Positions 26,369-35,819 are shown, numbered from the stretch's first letter. The stretch is 64,000 nt of DNA from an uncultured Algibacter sp. (GCF_947495925.1 NZ_CANMAU010000002.1:186001-250000); one strand, 5' to 3'. Notes: generated by a model from the sequence alone, not told the origin. Numbers and translations are program-made.

Positions 26369-28678
26369 TTAATTTAATGTAAATCTTAATCCGAAAAATA
26401 GGCGTCTGCCCTGGTTTGGAGCATAAACATATGAGGGGTCAAAGGTTAAAGCATATGGGTTGTTATCAGTTGGTAGTACACCACCTGGTTGTACAATTAT
26501 GGTTTGTCCGGTAGCCGGGCTAGTGGCTGAGACAGGTTGGTCTGTTTCATTAAAATCTACTTCTTTATCAAAAGGGTCTTCTGATCGCGCAATAATAAAA
26601 GGATTCCCTTCATTTGGCGTCCAATTAAGTAGGTTTTTTATCCCAGCATATATTTCAAAATTATTAAAGCCATTGTAGGTAAATTGAATATTTTGAATAC
26701 TCCAAGTGGGTGAGTATTCTTGACGTGGATCTAATTCGCCTAATAGTGGTAAACGCATGGGCCCATAAAGATTTCCCGTATAGTCTACCGTTATGTTAGT
26801 AGGGTAGTGTCTATATGATAAGGACCAAACAGCGGAATAACTTTCGGTTAGTATTTGTTTGGTTTTTATACCATCTTCTTCCTTAGAAACGTCTTGTATT
26901 GTCCCGCCTATAGATCCTCTAATACCACTGCCAAAAACAGCGTCAATATTAACGCTAATACCTTTTGTAGTTGAAAAACCATCTAGGTTTCTGTAAAATA
27001 TTTTATTTGGGTCGGTGTCATAATCTGGGATTATGGCATTCGTGAAATAGGTATAGAATGCAGAGGCATCAAAGGTAAACAACATGCCGTTTTTAATATA
27101 AAGCTTCTTGAGGTAATTGAGGGTAACATTATAAGATTGCTCAGGTTCTAATTCGCCTTCAATAATAACATCTCTGGCGCCCGTTAATGCGGCGTGTTCT
27201 TCAGTAAATAGATTAACCACTCTAAATCCCGTACCGGCATTAAGTCTTATAATATCATCTTCAGTTGGTTTAAATCTATAGGCTATACGTGGTGTGAAAA
27301 TGGAACCATGTCTGCTATCATAATCATATCGCGTTCCCAAAAGTAGCCGCTGTTTTGGGCTCAGGGTGATTTCATCTTGAGCAAAAAGAGAAGGGATAAC
27401 AACTTCATCAGCATTTACTGTAGCGGGAGTATTATCATCGTAATAATTATATCTTCCAGCCATACCAAAAAGAAAGTCGTGGTGTTTTAGTGGTTTATCC
27501 CAAATGAGTTGACCGAAACCAATACGTTGTTTTGCTAAATAAGGTGTGTCACCATATACAGAATTCTGATCGTGATCTGAATATGAAAATTGGAAGATCA
27601 TATTTTCTTCAACGGGTAGTTGGTAATTACCAATAAGCTCATAGCGGGAGGTGTAAATGCTTTCTCCATAAACGGCGTCACCACCTCTAAAACTTTTATT
27701 CCATTGCATTTCTCCGCCCCATCTGTCTTCATAAAAATAGCGACCTGCCAGAGAGAATAGTTTGTTGCTTTTACGTTTAAAACTCCATTTCTGAAAAATT
27801 GAAATACGATCTTGCAAGGTGACATCAGTGAAGTTGTCCTGGTTGTTGTCAATGGGATTAGAATAATTGAAATAATTTACTCCCATGAGTAAATTAGCCT
27901 TTTTCCCAACATTAGCTTTAAAACCTAAGTCCACATTTAACTCGCCCCAACCGCTAATAAACGTGTCTCCAAAGAACATGGGTGCGTGTTCAGGTAGTTT
28001 AGTGATAATATTAATTAATCCTCCAACCGCTTCACTGCCATAAAGCGAGGATGCTGGACCTTTTACAATTTCCACTTGATCTATAAGAGAATTTGGAATT
28101 CCAGATAAACCGTATACGGTAGATAACCCACTAACAATAGGCATACCGTCAATTAAAACAAGGGTGTAAGGCCCCTCAAGGCCATTGATATGAATGTCGC
28201 CCGTATTACAGACATTGCAATTAAGTTGAGGTCTAACGCCGTTAACATTTTGTAAGGCTTCAAAAATATTTGGCGTGGGATTTTTTTTGAAAAAGGCAGG
28301 GGTATATACCTCTACAGGTACAGGACTTTCAAGGCGAGACACGGCTTTTAATGTCCCTGTCACTATTACTTCATTTAGACTTTCTGATTCTTGAAGTTCA
28401 AAATTTACCGTATTGGTTTTTCCAGCTGCTATTGAAATTTGTTTTTCAACATTTTTGAAACCAGTGAAAGAGGCAACTATAGTATAAGAACCATTTGGCA
28501 CATTTGTTATGCTGAAGTTCCCGTTGTCATTACTTGAACTGCCTTTGGTTGTATTCTTAAGAAATATATTGACATAAGGCAGCGGCATACCATCAGATGT
28601 TGTTCTACCTTTAATTGTCTGGCCATGCAAACCACATGACACCATTAAAAAACAAAGGGTGTTTTTAATTATTTTCAT
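26369..28678 (-). CDS. TonB-dependent receptor of the metal-uptake operon
   Basis: The protein has 769 residues. A signal peptide is followed by a carboxypeptidase-like domain (DGMPLPYVNIFLKNTTKGSS). The plug comes next (IVTGTLKAV, then NGLEGPYTLVLIDGMPIVSG), then a 22-strand barrel with the usual aromatic end RRLFFGLRFTLN. The plug contains CNVCNTGDIHING, a Cys pair common in receptors for metals. It imports a metal complex across the outer membrane for the TroA-like protein encoded next. Its start overlaps the end of the regulator gene; 28684 is an alternative ATG. Confidence 0.9.
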   Translation of the reverse strand: MKIIKNTLCFLMVSCGLHGQTIKGRTTSDGMPLPYVNIFLKNTTKGSSSNDNGNFSITNVPNGSYTIVASFTGFKNVEKQISIAAGKTNTVNFELQESESLNEVIVTGTLKAVSRLESPVPVEVYTPAFFKKNPTPNIFEALQNVNGVRPQLNCNVCNTGDIHINGLEGPYTLVLIDGMPIVSGLSTVYGLSGIPNSLIDQVEIVKGPASSLYGSEAVGGLINIITKLPEHAPMFFGDTFISGWGELNVDLGFKANVGKKANLLMGVNYFNYSNPIDNNQDNFTDVTLQDRISIFQKWSFKRKSNKLFSLAGRYFYEDRWGGEMQWNKSFRGGDAVYGESIYTSRYELIGNYQLPVEENMIFQFSYSDHDQNSVYGDTPYLAKQRIGFGQLIWDKPLKHHDFLFGMAGRYNYYDDNTPATVNADEVVIPSLFAQDEITLSPKQRLLLGTRYDYDSRHGSIFTPRIAYRFKPTEDDIIRLNAGTGFRVVNLFTEEHAALTGARDVIIEGELEPEQSYNVTLNYLKKLYIKNGMLFTFDASAFYTYFTNAIIPDYDTDPNKIFYRNLDGFSTTKGISVNIDAVFGSGIRGSIGGTIQDVSKEEDGIKTKQILTESYSAVWSLSYRHYPTNITVDYTGNLYGPMRLPLLGELDPRQEYSPTWSIQNIQFTYNGFNNFEIYAGIKNLLNWTPNEGNPFIIARSEDPFDKEVDFNETDQPVSATSPATGQTIIVQPGGVLPTDNNPYALTFDPSYVYAPNQGRRLFFGLRFTLN

Positions 28679-29324
28679 TAACATAGATTATAGAACTGAA
28701 ATCTTGATTTAGTAAAATGGTATTGTTTTTTACTAAAATCTGGGTCATTTTATTATTACTGAATTGTTTGGATACAAAAACAGTATTGCTATACTTAAGT
28801 TCATTGAGTGCGCAGAACTCGAAAAACTCTTTATCGTCGCTCATTAAGCGCGAAATAATGTAAGTCTTGCCTTCTTCAGCTTGTGATAATGCTATAGACG
28901 TATCAATCGTTGTGATTTCACCATGTTCATTAGGAATAGGGTCACCATGCGGGTCAAATTTAGGATGACCTAAATAGGCACTGATTTTATTGGCTAATAA
29001 ATCTGATGTTTGGTGTTCAAGAAGTTCGGCCTCCTTATGGATATCATGTAATGATAAATCAAATAATTTGAAAAGTAAGGCTTCCCATAAACGATGCTTT
29101 CGTACAACATTAAGGGCCATTTTAGTGCCCTTATCAGTTAATTTAAGTTCTTGGTATTTCTTGTAATGTAATAAGTCTTTGGCAGAAAGTTTTTTTGCCA
29201 TATCCGTGGCAGCGGCATTTGAAATACCGAGTTCCTTGGCTATATTACCCGGTTTGGTGTCGTTATTATCTCTTTTGCCATTTTTGTAAATGGCCTTAAC
29301 AAAGTTTTCAATTGCAGTTGACAT
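28665..29324 (-). CDS. DtxR/MntR-family metal-dependent repressor
   Basis: The protein has 219 residues. The N-terminal winged helix reads KPGNIAKELGISNAAATDM and LTDKGTKMALNVV. The dimerisation and metal-binding helices follow (KHRLWEALLF, ELLEHQTSDLLANKI), then a C-terminal SH3-like FeoA domain (~75 residues). It senses Mn or Fe and represses its own operon, the role TroR plays for TroABCD. A perfect palindrome lies directly in front of it at 29341-29364. It overlaps the TonB receptor by 14 bp. Confidence 0.93.
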   Translation of the reverse strand: MSTAIENFVKAIYKNGKRDNNDTKPGNIAKELGISNAAATDMAKKLSAKDLLHYKKYQELKLTDKGTKMALNVVRKHRLWEALLFKLFDLSLHDIHKEAELLEHQTSDLLANKISAYLGHPKFDPHGDPIPNEHGEITTIDTSIALSQAEEGKTYIISRLMSDDKEFFEFCALNELKYSNTVFVSKQFSNNKMTQILVKNNTILLNQDFSSIIYVNENN

Positions 29325-29340
29325 TCGTTTCGCTTTAATT

Positions 29341-29364
29341 AATATTTAAGCTTGCTTAAATATT
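29341..29364 (-). promoter_or_regulatory. Operator palindrome of the metal operon
   Basis: AATATTTAAGC-TT-GCTTAAATATT has perfect 11-bp arms. It lies 17 bp before the repressor start. A minus-strand TTTG (29368-29371) sits 19 bp from TAAATATT, so the palindrome fills the -33/-7 spacer and overlaps the -7 region, as expected for repression by a DtxR dimer pair. Confidence 0.75.
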
Positions 29365-29386
29365 TTACAAATGTAACTAAAAAAAT

Positions 29387-29423
29387 AAAGGTTCTGCTTT
29401 TTTTTATAAAAAACAGAACCTTT
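29387..29423 (-). terminator. Intrinsic terminator after the DUF1080 gene
   Basis: AAAGGTTCTG and CAGAACCTTT pair around an AT-rich loop; on the minus strand a T run follows. It lies 24 bp after the DUF1080 stop and also insulates the metal operon. Confidence 0.85.
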
Positions 29424-29446
29424 AAAAAGATTTATTTTAAAATGAA

Positions 29447-30337
29447 TTAAAGTTTAAACTTAACGTCTTCGCGTATAAACTTGGGGAATTTGGTTATCGG
29501 TGTTAGTGTCATATTTTTATAATAGCACTCGGCAGCTTCCGATTGAATTTGTATTTGTCCTTCGGTTAGCGGTTTTTTCGTTTCCGGGTTAATCGCATTT
29601 TCAACAACCATGACTACTTTGCCGTTAACGACATGTACAGCATTATTGCCAACAACATAAAGCTCTAAATGATTCCAGTTTCCATGAGGTGTTTGAGGTT
29701 CCAGATAGGCGTGTATATACCCTTTACCCTCAAAATAAGTATCAAAATTTGGGTCGTACTGCTTTTTTTCAGAATTGGTGTTCCCTCTAATTTGAACTAT
29801 TGGGCCCCCAGGGTTTGGTTTAATTGAATTCGCAGGTAATGAAATAAAATCTCCTAGATCTGTTTCCTGAACCTGAAACTCTAAACAGGTTTTCCATGTA
29901 TTCCAGAACCTGCCATGATCGCCATAACTATGATATAAAATACCAGAGTCTTTTTTTTGTTTAAGCCTTGGTTCCCATTTTTTGTTACCCCATTTAAACA
30001 TCGTGCTAAAATGATAATTACTATAGTTGTCTTTAGTAGTAATGCATCCATATATTTCTCCACTAATATTGAGAATAGTTTCTCCGTGAATATTGGTGGT
30101 TGTGAAAACGTTTTTTAAGTCATTATTGATTCCTAGAGGAACACCTTTAGTTACATCTTCTGATTTTGGTGTGTCTTTGGAAAGCCCTATAACCGTTTCA
30201 TGCGGAACACCTATAAATTTTTCAAAATGACTGAGATTAGCATCTAATAAATTAATAGTAGTTGCTTTTTTTTGAGCAACAACAGAGGTCATAACCAGTG
30301 AAAAAAGTATAATTAAGGGTTTAGGATATAGTATCAT
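29447..30337 (-). CDS. DUF1080 (3-keto-disaccharide hydrolase-like) secreted protein
   Basis: The protein has 296 residues. After a signal peptide (LIILFSLVMTSVVAQ) comes a concanavalin-like beta sandwich with the features of DUF1080: LLDANLSHFEKFIG at the start, NYHFSTMFKWG, GNWNHLELYVVGNNAVHVVNG and GQIQIQSEAAECYYKNM at the end. Family members cleave 3-keto sugars or bind glycans in the envelope. No sugar operon surrounds it. Confidence 0.85.
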   Translation of the reverse strand: MILYPKPLIILFSLVMTSVVAQKKATTINLLDANLSHFEKFIGVPHETVIGLSKDTPKSEDVTKGVPLGINNDLKNVFTTTNIHGETILNISGEIYGCITTKDNYSNYHFSTMFKWGNKKWEPRLKQKKDSGILYHSYGDHGRFWNTWKTCLEFQVQETDLGDFISLPANSIKPNPGGPIVQIRGNTNSEKKQYDPNFDTYFEGKGYIHAYLEPQTPHGNWNHLELYVVGNNAVHVVNGKVVMVVENAINPETKKPLTEGQIQIQSEAAECYYKNMTLTPITKFPKFIREDVKFKL

Positions 30338-30420
30338 TAGTTCATTTTTTTATGAATACTTCCAAATTTAACTGAAAAAATTGTAAGTTTAAGTAAGTTT
30401 ATCTCTTAATAAAAACAATT

Positions 30421-30957
30421 ATGGTAATGAAGACATTTAAAAGTGAAATCCTTTGTTTAAAGACAGTTGTATTGTTGATTATGGTGGGACTACTATCTTA
30501 TAATGGGTTTGCTCAAGAGTTGACTAAAAAAGAATTGAAACAGCAAAAGAAAGTTGAACAGGAAAAGGAGTTTTCAGCTTTAGTAGAAAGTAAAACCTTT
30601 GTGTTTGTTGGACGTAGAGCTATATCGAGCAGAGGTAGGTCAATAGATCTTACTACGAATCAAAATTATTTAAAGTTTAGTCCTGAACTCGTGGATAGTA
30701 GTATGCCCTTTTTTGGTGAATCTACTGGGGCAGGACACTATGGGAGTGCTGATGTTGGATTAACATTCAAAGGCAAGCCCGAAAAATACAATATTGATAA
30801 AACAAAAGGTAAATATAAAATACAGGTTGTGGTTAAAGATAGTAATGATACTTATGAAATTAATATAACCGGAACAGCAGGGAATTCAACCTTAACCATA
30901 ATGAGTAACAGAAAGAGTTTAATGACCTATAATGGAGATATATCCAAGGGTTTATAA
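30421..30957 (+). CDS. DUF4251 domain secreted protein
   Basis: The protein has 178 residues. It has a signal peptide (VVLLIMVGLLSYNGFAQ), a short Lys-rich linker (TKKELKQQKKVEQEKEF) and the DUF4251 beta domain with the conserved LTTNQNYLKFSPELVDSSMP and FFGESTGAGHYG. Function unknown; the family is frequent in Bacteroidota envelopes. A second ATG two codons in (30427) is an equal start. It diverges from the DUF1080 gene. Confidence 0.85.
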   Translation: MVMKTFKSEILCLKTVVLLIMVGLLSYNGFAQELTKKELKQQKKVEQEKEFSALVESKTFVFVGRRAISSRGRSIDLTTNQNYLKFSPELVDSSMPFFGESTGAGHYGSADVGLTFKGKPEKYNIDKTKGKYKIQVVVKDSNDTYEINITGTAGNSTLTIMSNRKSLMTYNGDISKGL

Positions 30958-30993
30958 ATTTTTGCTGTTTATTTTAAAGCCTATCACTGCCCA

Positions 30994-31128
30994 TTAATGA
31001 CATCCACAGTCATCTTTACCACAAGCTTTTTTAGCAGTGCTTTTTTTCCATATAAATTTTTTCATCAGAAAAGCGATAGCAGCAGCTATAGCTGCGAAGA
31101 CAAGTATGTTTTGAATTATAGTATTCAT
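30994..31128 (-). CDS. FeoB-associated Cys-rich membrane protein
   Basis: A 44-residue frame: one transmembrane helix (ILVFAAIAAAIAFLMKKF) and a short cytoplasmic tail with three cysteines and a final histidine (KKACGKDDCGCH). This is the pattern of the FeoB-associated Cys-rich membrane proteins. It begins 27 bp after the feoB stop on the same strand and is probably the last gene of the feo operon. It may bind iron or protect the pore exit. Confidence 0.9.
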   Translation of the reverse strand: MNTIIQNILVFAAIAAAIAFLMKKFIWKKSTAKKACGKDDCGCH

Positions 31129-31155
31129 AGGCACTTAGTCTGATATTAATAATAC

Positions 31156-33255
31156 TTATTTTAAAAACTGAAACGCTATCAGTGCTACAATATAAGCAAA
31201 AACTGTCATTATAATTAATTGTAAAACAGGCCATTTCCAGCTATTTGTCTCTCTTTTAACAATAGCTAGAGTACTCATACATTGCATGGCGAATGCATAA
31301 AATAACAAAAGCGAGATACCCGAAGCAAATGTGAATAGCGGTCCTCCTAAGGTGGGGTTTGTTTCTGCGGCCATTCTATTCTTTATTGTCTCTTCATCAT
31401 CATTTCCAACACTGTATATGGTTGCTAAAGTACCTACAAATACCTCGCGTGCTGCAAATGAACTTACAATCGCAATGCCTATTTTCCAATCATAACCCAA
31501 GGGTCTAATGGAAGGCTCAATAGCTCGCCCAGTAATACCAATATAAGAATGTTCTAATTTGTGAGATGCAATTTTCTTTTGTATTTCAGCCTCTTCTAAG
31601 TGTTCTGAAGCGTATTCAGTCCTAATTATTTCTTCTGCATTATTAAACGCTTCCCCTGGGCCATAAGAAGCCAAAAACCAAAGAATTATTGAAATTGCTA
31701 AAATGATTTTACCAGCACCAAAAACAAAGGCCTTAGTCTTTTCAATGACTGTTAACGCTACATTTTTGAATAAGGGAAGTTTGTAATTAGGCATTTCAAT
31801 AACAAAGAAGGACTTGCTTTTAATTTTAAGGACTTTGTTTAGGACATAAGCCGATAATACGGCTGTTCCAAACCCTAGCAAATACAAGAGCATTAGGGTT
31901 AATGCCTGATACCCTAATCCAAAAAATCGGCCCTCAGGAATTACTAATGAAATAATAATTAAATAAACAGGTAACCTTGCGGAACATGTGGTAAAAGGCG
32001 TGACTAAAATAGTAATTAAACGTTCTTTCCAACTTTCAATATTTCGTGTGGCCATAATGGCTGGTATAGCGCATGCGGTTCCAGATATAAGGGGTACAAC
32101 ACTTTTTCCGCTTAAGCCAAATCGGCGCATGATTCTATCCATTAAGAAAACGACGCGACTCATATAGCCACTTTCTTCTAGCACTGCTATAAACAAAAAT
32201 AGAAAGGCTATCTGTGGAATAAAAATAACAATCCCACCAAGCCCAGGGATAATACCTTCAGAAATCAAATTTGTAAACGCTCCTGGCGGTAACATATTTT
32301 TAGTCCATTCACTCAGCGAGGCAAATGCACTATCAATCAAATCCATTGGTACGTTAGCCCAATCATAAATCGCTTGAAATATGGTGAGTAAAATAAAAAA
32401 GAATATAACATATCCCCAGAACTTATGCGTTAAAACCCGATCTAGTTTTGATCTTAAATCTTTGGCTTTCGATGCGTCAATAGTTTGTCCAGCTTTGAGA
32501 ACATTATTAATATACTGATAGCGTTTTATGGTTTCTTTTTGCTGTAAACGCTTTAAATCTGTGGAACTTTTAGTTTTAAAATCGGATACCGCATCAAATT
32601 CATTCCTGCTGGTTTTTCCAAAATTTACATCTTGGGTAATTACTAGCCAAAGTTTGTATAGTAGTTGGTTAGGAAAGGCTTTATGCAGGTTTTCAAAATA
32701 GTTAGTGTCAATGGATTTTATGTCTAAACACGCTTTTACAGAAATATCCTTATAATTTGTAATTAGCTGTTTTAACTTGTCAATACCCTCGTTCTTTCGT
32801 GTGCTTATCAAAGCTATTTTGGTATGTAGCTGTTCCTCTAAGTGTTCAATATCTAGTGAAATGCCTTTGTAGCTCATGCGGTCAGCCATGTTAATGACTA
32901 ACAGTGTTGGGATTTGTAAATCTTTTATCTGTGTAAAAAGAAGTAAGTTTCGTTTTAAGTTTTCTACGTCAGTGATAACCACAGCAATATCTGGGAAGTC
33001 TTTGTCATTTTGATTTAATAATAATTCGATGACAACATTTTCATCTAGCGAAGAGGCATTTAAACTGTAGGTTCCTGGTAAATCAATAATATGAGCTTTA
33101 ACGCCCCTAGGTAATTTACAAACACCTTCTTTTTTTTCAACGGTTATCCCTGGGTAGTTCCCTACTTTTTGGTTTAACCCAGTAAGTGCATTAAAGACTG
33201 AGGTTTTTCCTGTATTGGGATTCCCAATAAGCGCTACATTGATCTGTTTACTCAT
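31156..33255 (-). CDS. feoB: Ferrous iron transporter FeoB
   Basis: The protein has 699 residues. The N-terminal G domain has the P-loop GNPNTGKTS (residues 11-19), IDLPGTYSL and NMAD. A helical linker follows, then the membrane part with two Gate motifs (SGTACAIPAIMATRN, TPFTTCSARLPVY). It imports Fe(II) across the inner membrane with FeoA. It overlaps feoA by 8 bp and is followed by the Cys-rich membrane peptide. Confidence 0.96.
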   Translation of the reverse strand: MSKQINVALIGNPNTGKTSVFNALTGLNQKVGNYPGITVEKKEGVCKLPRGVKAHIIDLPGTYSLNASSLDENVVIELLLNQNDKDFPDIAVVITDVENLKRNLLLFTQIKDLQIPTLLVINMADRMSYKGISLDIEHLEEQLHTKIALISTRKNEGIDKLKQLITNYKDISVKACLDIKSIDTNYFENLHKAFPNQLLYKLWLVITQDVNFGKTSRNEFDAVSDFKTKSSTDLKRLQQKETIKRYQYINNVLKAGQTIDASKAKDLRSKLDRVLTHKFWGYVIFFFILLTIFQAIYDWANVPMDLIDSAFASLSEWTKNMLPPGAFTNLISEGIIPGLGGIVIFIPQIAFLFLFIAVLEESGYMSRVVFLMDRIMRRFGLSGKSVVPLISGTACAIPAIMATRNIESWKERLITILVTPFTTCSARLPVYLIIISLVIPEGRFFGLGYQALTLMLLYLLGFGTAVLSAYVLNKVLKIKSKSFFVIEMPNYKLPLFKNVALTVIEKTKAFVFGAGKIILAISIILWFLASYGPGEAFNNAEEIIRTEYASEHLEEAEIQKKIASHKLEHSYIGITGRAIEPSIRPLGYDWKIGIAIVSSFAAREVFVGTLATIYSVGNDDEETIKNRMAAETNPTLGGPLFTFASGISLLLFYAFAMQCMSTLAIVKRETNSWKWPVLQLIIMTVFAYIVALIAFQFLK

Positions 33256-33484
33256 TAGTTACTTTTTCAATTAATATGTGAGCAGCGGTTTCTTTTCTGA
33301 TTGCTAAATGAGACCCATTAATATTTAAGTACATGGGGTCTTGAAAAGGTGCCAATTGAACAAGTTTTACTGGGGTGCCAGGTAAACAACCCATTTCTAG
33401 GAGTTTTAATGGGATATGAAAAGAAGAAACATCAGTAATTATAGCCTTTTCTCCCCGTTTTAATTCTGCTAAAGTATCCTGCAA
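33248..33484 (-). CDS. feoA: FeoA small SH3-like protein
   Basis: The protein has 78 residues with the FeoA fold: TLAELKRGEKAIITDV, LLEMGCLPGTPVKLVQLAP, and AIRKETAAHILIEKV. It associates with FeoB in the cytosol. The only usable start is TTG at 33484: an in-frame stop lies 9 bp upstream and the first ATG is far inside the domain. Non-ATG initiation may keep its level low. Confidence 0.9.
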   Translation of the reverse strand: MQDTLAELKRGEKAIITDVSSFHIPLKLLEMGCLPGTPVKLVQLAPFQDPMYLNINGSHLAIRKETAAHILIEKVTNE

Positions 33485-33489
33485 GCTTA

Positions 33490-33518
33490 TTTAGATTGAT
33501 TTTAAAGAACCAAAAATA
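33490..33518 (-). promoter_or_regulatory. Candidate feo promoter and metal-repressor site
   Basis: On the minus strand TATTTTTG (33511-33518) matches TAnnTTTG, 27 bp before the feoA TTG. Just downstream, at the expected transcription start, is the imperfect dyad TTTAGATTGATTTTAAA (33490-33506), loosely like the palindrome before the DtxR operon. Position suits a repressor; the match is weak. Confidence 0.35.
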
Positions 33519-33556
33519 ATATAAAAAATATCCCTAAAAAAATAGTTCAGACAAAA

Positions 33557-34231
33557 CTATTTTTTGTACTCGCGTTTTAGGATTTTAATATCATCTAATA
33601 AGCGGCCTATTTCCTCAGGATTAGTGCCATCATAAAAGCCTCTAATTTGTCTTTTTTTATCAATAAGCATAAAATTTTCAGTATGAATCATATCAAAAGA
33701 GCCACCGTCACCATTGTCTTTTACCGCTAAATAGCTTTTTCTTGCAAGCTTGTAAATTTCTTTTTTGTCTCCAGTAACCAAGTTCCATTTTTTGTCATTT
33801 ACTCCTTTTTTTAAAGCATAACGTTTTAGTTGATCTACGGAATCAATTTCAGGAGTTACAGAATGTGAAAGTAAAAGGATATCATCATCGCTAATTATTT
33901 CTTTCTGAATTATGGCCATGTGATTCGTCATAATAGGACAAATGGTTTGGCAGGTTGTAAAAAAGAAATCGGCGATATAGATTTTATCTTGGTAGTCCTT
34001 TTGCGTTATGGTCTGGCCATTTTGATTTACTAATGAGAAATCGGCTATTTTATGATATTTTTTTTGATGTTGAATGGTACTATCTACTAATTCCGTACTT
34101 ACCATAGCAGGTTGGTATATAGGAAGTGGCTTGTAAACATTTAGAGTGCTATAAATAAGGCAGATAATTATTATAGAAATAACTCCAAAAACAATGGCGA
34201 AAATCTTGTAATCCTTGAAAAATGAAAGCAT
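33557..34231 (-). CDS. SCO1/SenC-family copper chaperone or thiol reductase
   Basis: The protein has 224 residues. An N-terminal anchor helix (FAIVFGVISIIIICLIYS) is followed by a thioredoxin fold facing the periplasm. It has the CxxxC copper motif in TTCQTICPIM and the copper-ligand His in DMIHTENFMLI, so it is competent to deliver copper to the CuA site of cytochrome oxidase. No oxidase gene is adjacent. It diverges from rseP. Confidence 0.9.
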   Translation of the reverse strand: MLSFFKDYKIFAIVFGVISIIIICLIYSTLNVYKPLPIYQPAMVSTELVDSTIQHQKKYHKIADFSLVNQNGQTITQKDYQDKIYIADFFFTTCQTICPIMTNHMAIIQKEIISDDDILLLSHSVTPEIDSVDQLKRYALKKGVNDKKWNLVTGDKKEIYKLARKSYLAVKDNGDGGSFDMIHTENFMLIDKKRQIRGFYDGTNPEEIGRLLDDIKILKREYKK

Positions 34232-34365
34232 ATCGTGGTTTTCTTAAAAAGAATTTAGTGCAAAAATACAATGAATATTAGACTTGAATATTGATATTGA
34301 AGCTTAAAAAGATGTTAAATCTTAGTGCATTGGTTATTTGTTTTCCCCAAGTTGGTTTAAAACCT

Positions 34366-34373
34366 TACTTTTG
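34366..34373 (+). promoter_or_regulatory. -7 element of rseP
   Basis: TACTTTTG fits TAnnTTTG and lies 28 bp before the rseP ATG. A TTTG at 34337-34340 is 25 bp upstream, longer than the usual spacer, so the -33 assignment is unsure. Confidence 0.5.
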
Positions 34374-34401
34374 TGCGATTACAAAAAAGATTCTTTCATT
34401 T

Positions 34402-35748
34402 ATGGAGTTTGTTATAAAAATATCTCAGTTTCTATTAAGCCTGTCGTTGCTAATTATTTTACATGAATTAGGACATTTTATTCCGGCAAAGGCATTTAAA
34501 ACTAGAGTAGAAAAGTTTTACTTATTTTTTGATGTTAAGTTTTCCTTATTTAAAAAGAAAATTGGAGATACTGTGTACGGAATTGGATGGCTGCCTTTAG
34601 GTGGTTACGTTAAGATTTCAGGTATGATTGATGAAAGCATGGATACAGAGCAAATGGCGCAAGAGCCTCAACCATGGGAATTTAGGTCGAAACCAGCATG
34701 GCAACGTTTAATTATAATGCTTGGTGGCGTTACCGTGAACTTTGTACTTGCTATCTTAATTTATATTGGGATGAGCTACTTTTATGGTGACACATTTTTA
34801 CCAAATGAAAATATTAAGGATGGACTTTTAGTTGAAAGTGCAGTGGCAAATAAGGCTGGGTTATTAACTGGAGATAAGATATTAGCTGTTGATGGTGACA
34901 AAATTAAAACGTTTTCTGAAATATCTGAGAAAGTATTATTTGGAAAAGAAATATTAATTGAAAGAGATGGCAGTCAATCTAAAATTAATATGCCTGAGGA
35001 TTTTTTATCGCAATTAATGGATTCGAAAGAAAAAGGTTTTATTAAACTTAGAGAACCTTTTATAGTTGTGGAAGTGCCAGATAGTTCGCATAATAAAGCA
35101 AGTGGTATTAAGAAAGGAGATATTATTGTAGGCTTGAATGATTTTAGAGGCAAATATGCTGATGAAATAAAACTTGGTTTAGAAAAATTTAAGGGGCAGA
35201 ATGTTTCTGCAACAGTTTTAAGGGATGAACAAGAAAAAACCTTGCCTTTACAAATTAGCGATAATGGCAAATTAGGTTTGGTATATGCAGCGAGTTCTAC
35301 GTCGAAAACTTTAGAAGCACTAGGGTATTATAATTTTGATGTAAGGGAATATGGGTTTTTTGAATCAATCCCGGTTGGATTGACCAAAGCAAAAGATAAA
35401 TTATCTTCATATTGGGACCAATTGGGTGCTATTTTCAGTCCGAGTACTGGGGCATACAAGGGAGTAGGAGGCTTTAAAGCTATTTATGATATTTTTCCAA
35501 GTACATGGAGTTGGCAAGTATTCTGGAGTATAACAGCCTTCTTGTCTATCATGCTTGGGGTTTTAAACTTGCTACCTATTCCTGCTCTAGATGGTGGACA
35601 TGTTATGTTTCTGTTATATGAAATGATATCTGGAAGAAAGCCAGGAGACAAGTTTATGGAGTATGCACAAATGGTAGGAGTCTTTATTTTATTAGCCTTG
35701 GTTTTATTTGCAAATGGAAATGATATTTATAAAGCGATTTTTGAGTAA
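34402..35748 (+). CDS. rseP: RseP site-2 intramembrane zinc protease
   Basis: The protein has 448 residues. The catalytic HELGH is at residues 21-25 in the first transmembrane helix and the third zinc ligand lies in LLPIPALDGGHVM near the C-terminus. PDZ domains lie between them (VANKAGLLTGDKILAVDGD and a second, weaker one). It cleaves membrane-bound anti-sigma factors and signal-peptide remnants. The ATG at 34402 is chosen because upstream in-frame codons are not family-like and precede the -7 box. Confidence 0.94.
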   Translation: MEFVIKISQFLLSLSLLIILHELGHFIPAKAFKTRVEKFYLFFDVKFSLFKKKIGDTVYGIGWLPLGGYVKISGMIDESMDTEQMAQEPQPWEFRSKPAWQRLIIMLGGVTVNFVLAILIYIGMSYFYGDTFLPNENIKDGLLVESAVANKAGLLTGDKILAVDGDKIKTFSEISEKVLFGKEILIERDGSQSKINMPEDFLSQLMDSKEKGFIKLREPFIVVEVPDSSHNKASGIKKGDIIVGLNDFRGKYADEIKLGLEKFKGQNVSATVLRDEQEKTLPLQISDNGKLGLVYAASSTSKTLEALGYYNFDVREYGFFESIPVGLTKAKDKLSSYWDQLGAIFSPSTGAYKGVGGFKAIYDIFPSTWSWQVFWSITAFLSIMLGVLNLLPIPALDGGHVMFLLYEMISGRKPGDKFMEYAQMVGVFILLALVLFANGNDIYKAIFE

Positions 35749-35765
35749 AATTTTTAAGAAAAATA

Positions 35766-35796
35766 TTTGTATAAAGTAAAAAACAATATATATTTG
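35766..35796 (+). promoter_or_regulatory. Promoter of tRNA-Asn
   Basis: TTTG (35766-35769), 19 bases, then TATATTTG (35789-35796): an exact match to the Bacteroidota housekeeping promoter. It is the best canonical promoter in the window and supports the host assignment. Confidence 0.85.
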
Positions 35797-35819
35797 CACT
35801 CGCTAAGTGAAAAGCACAC

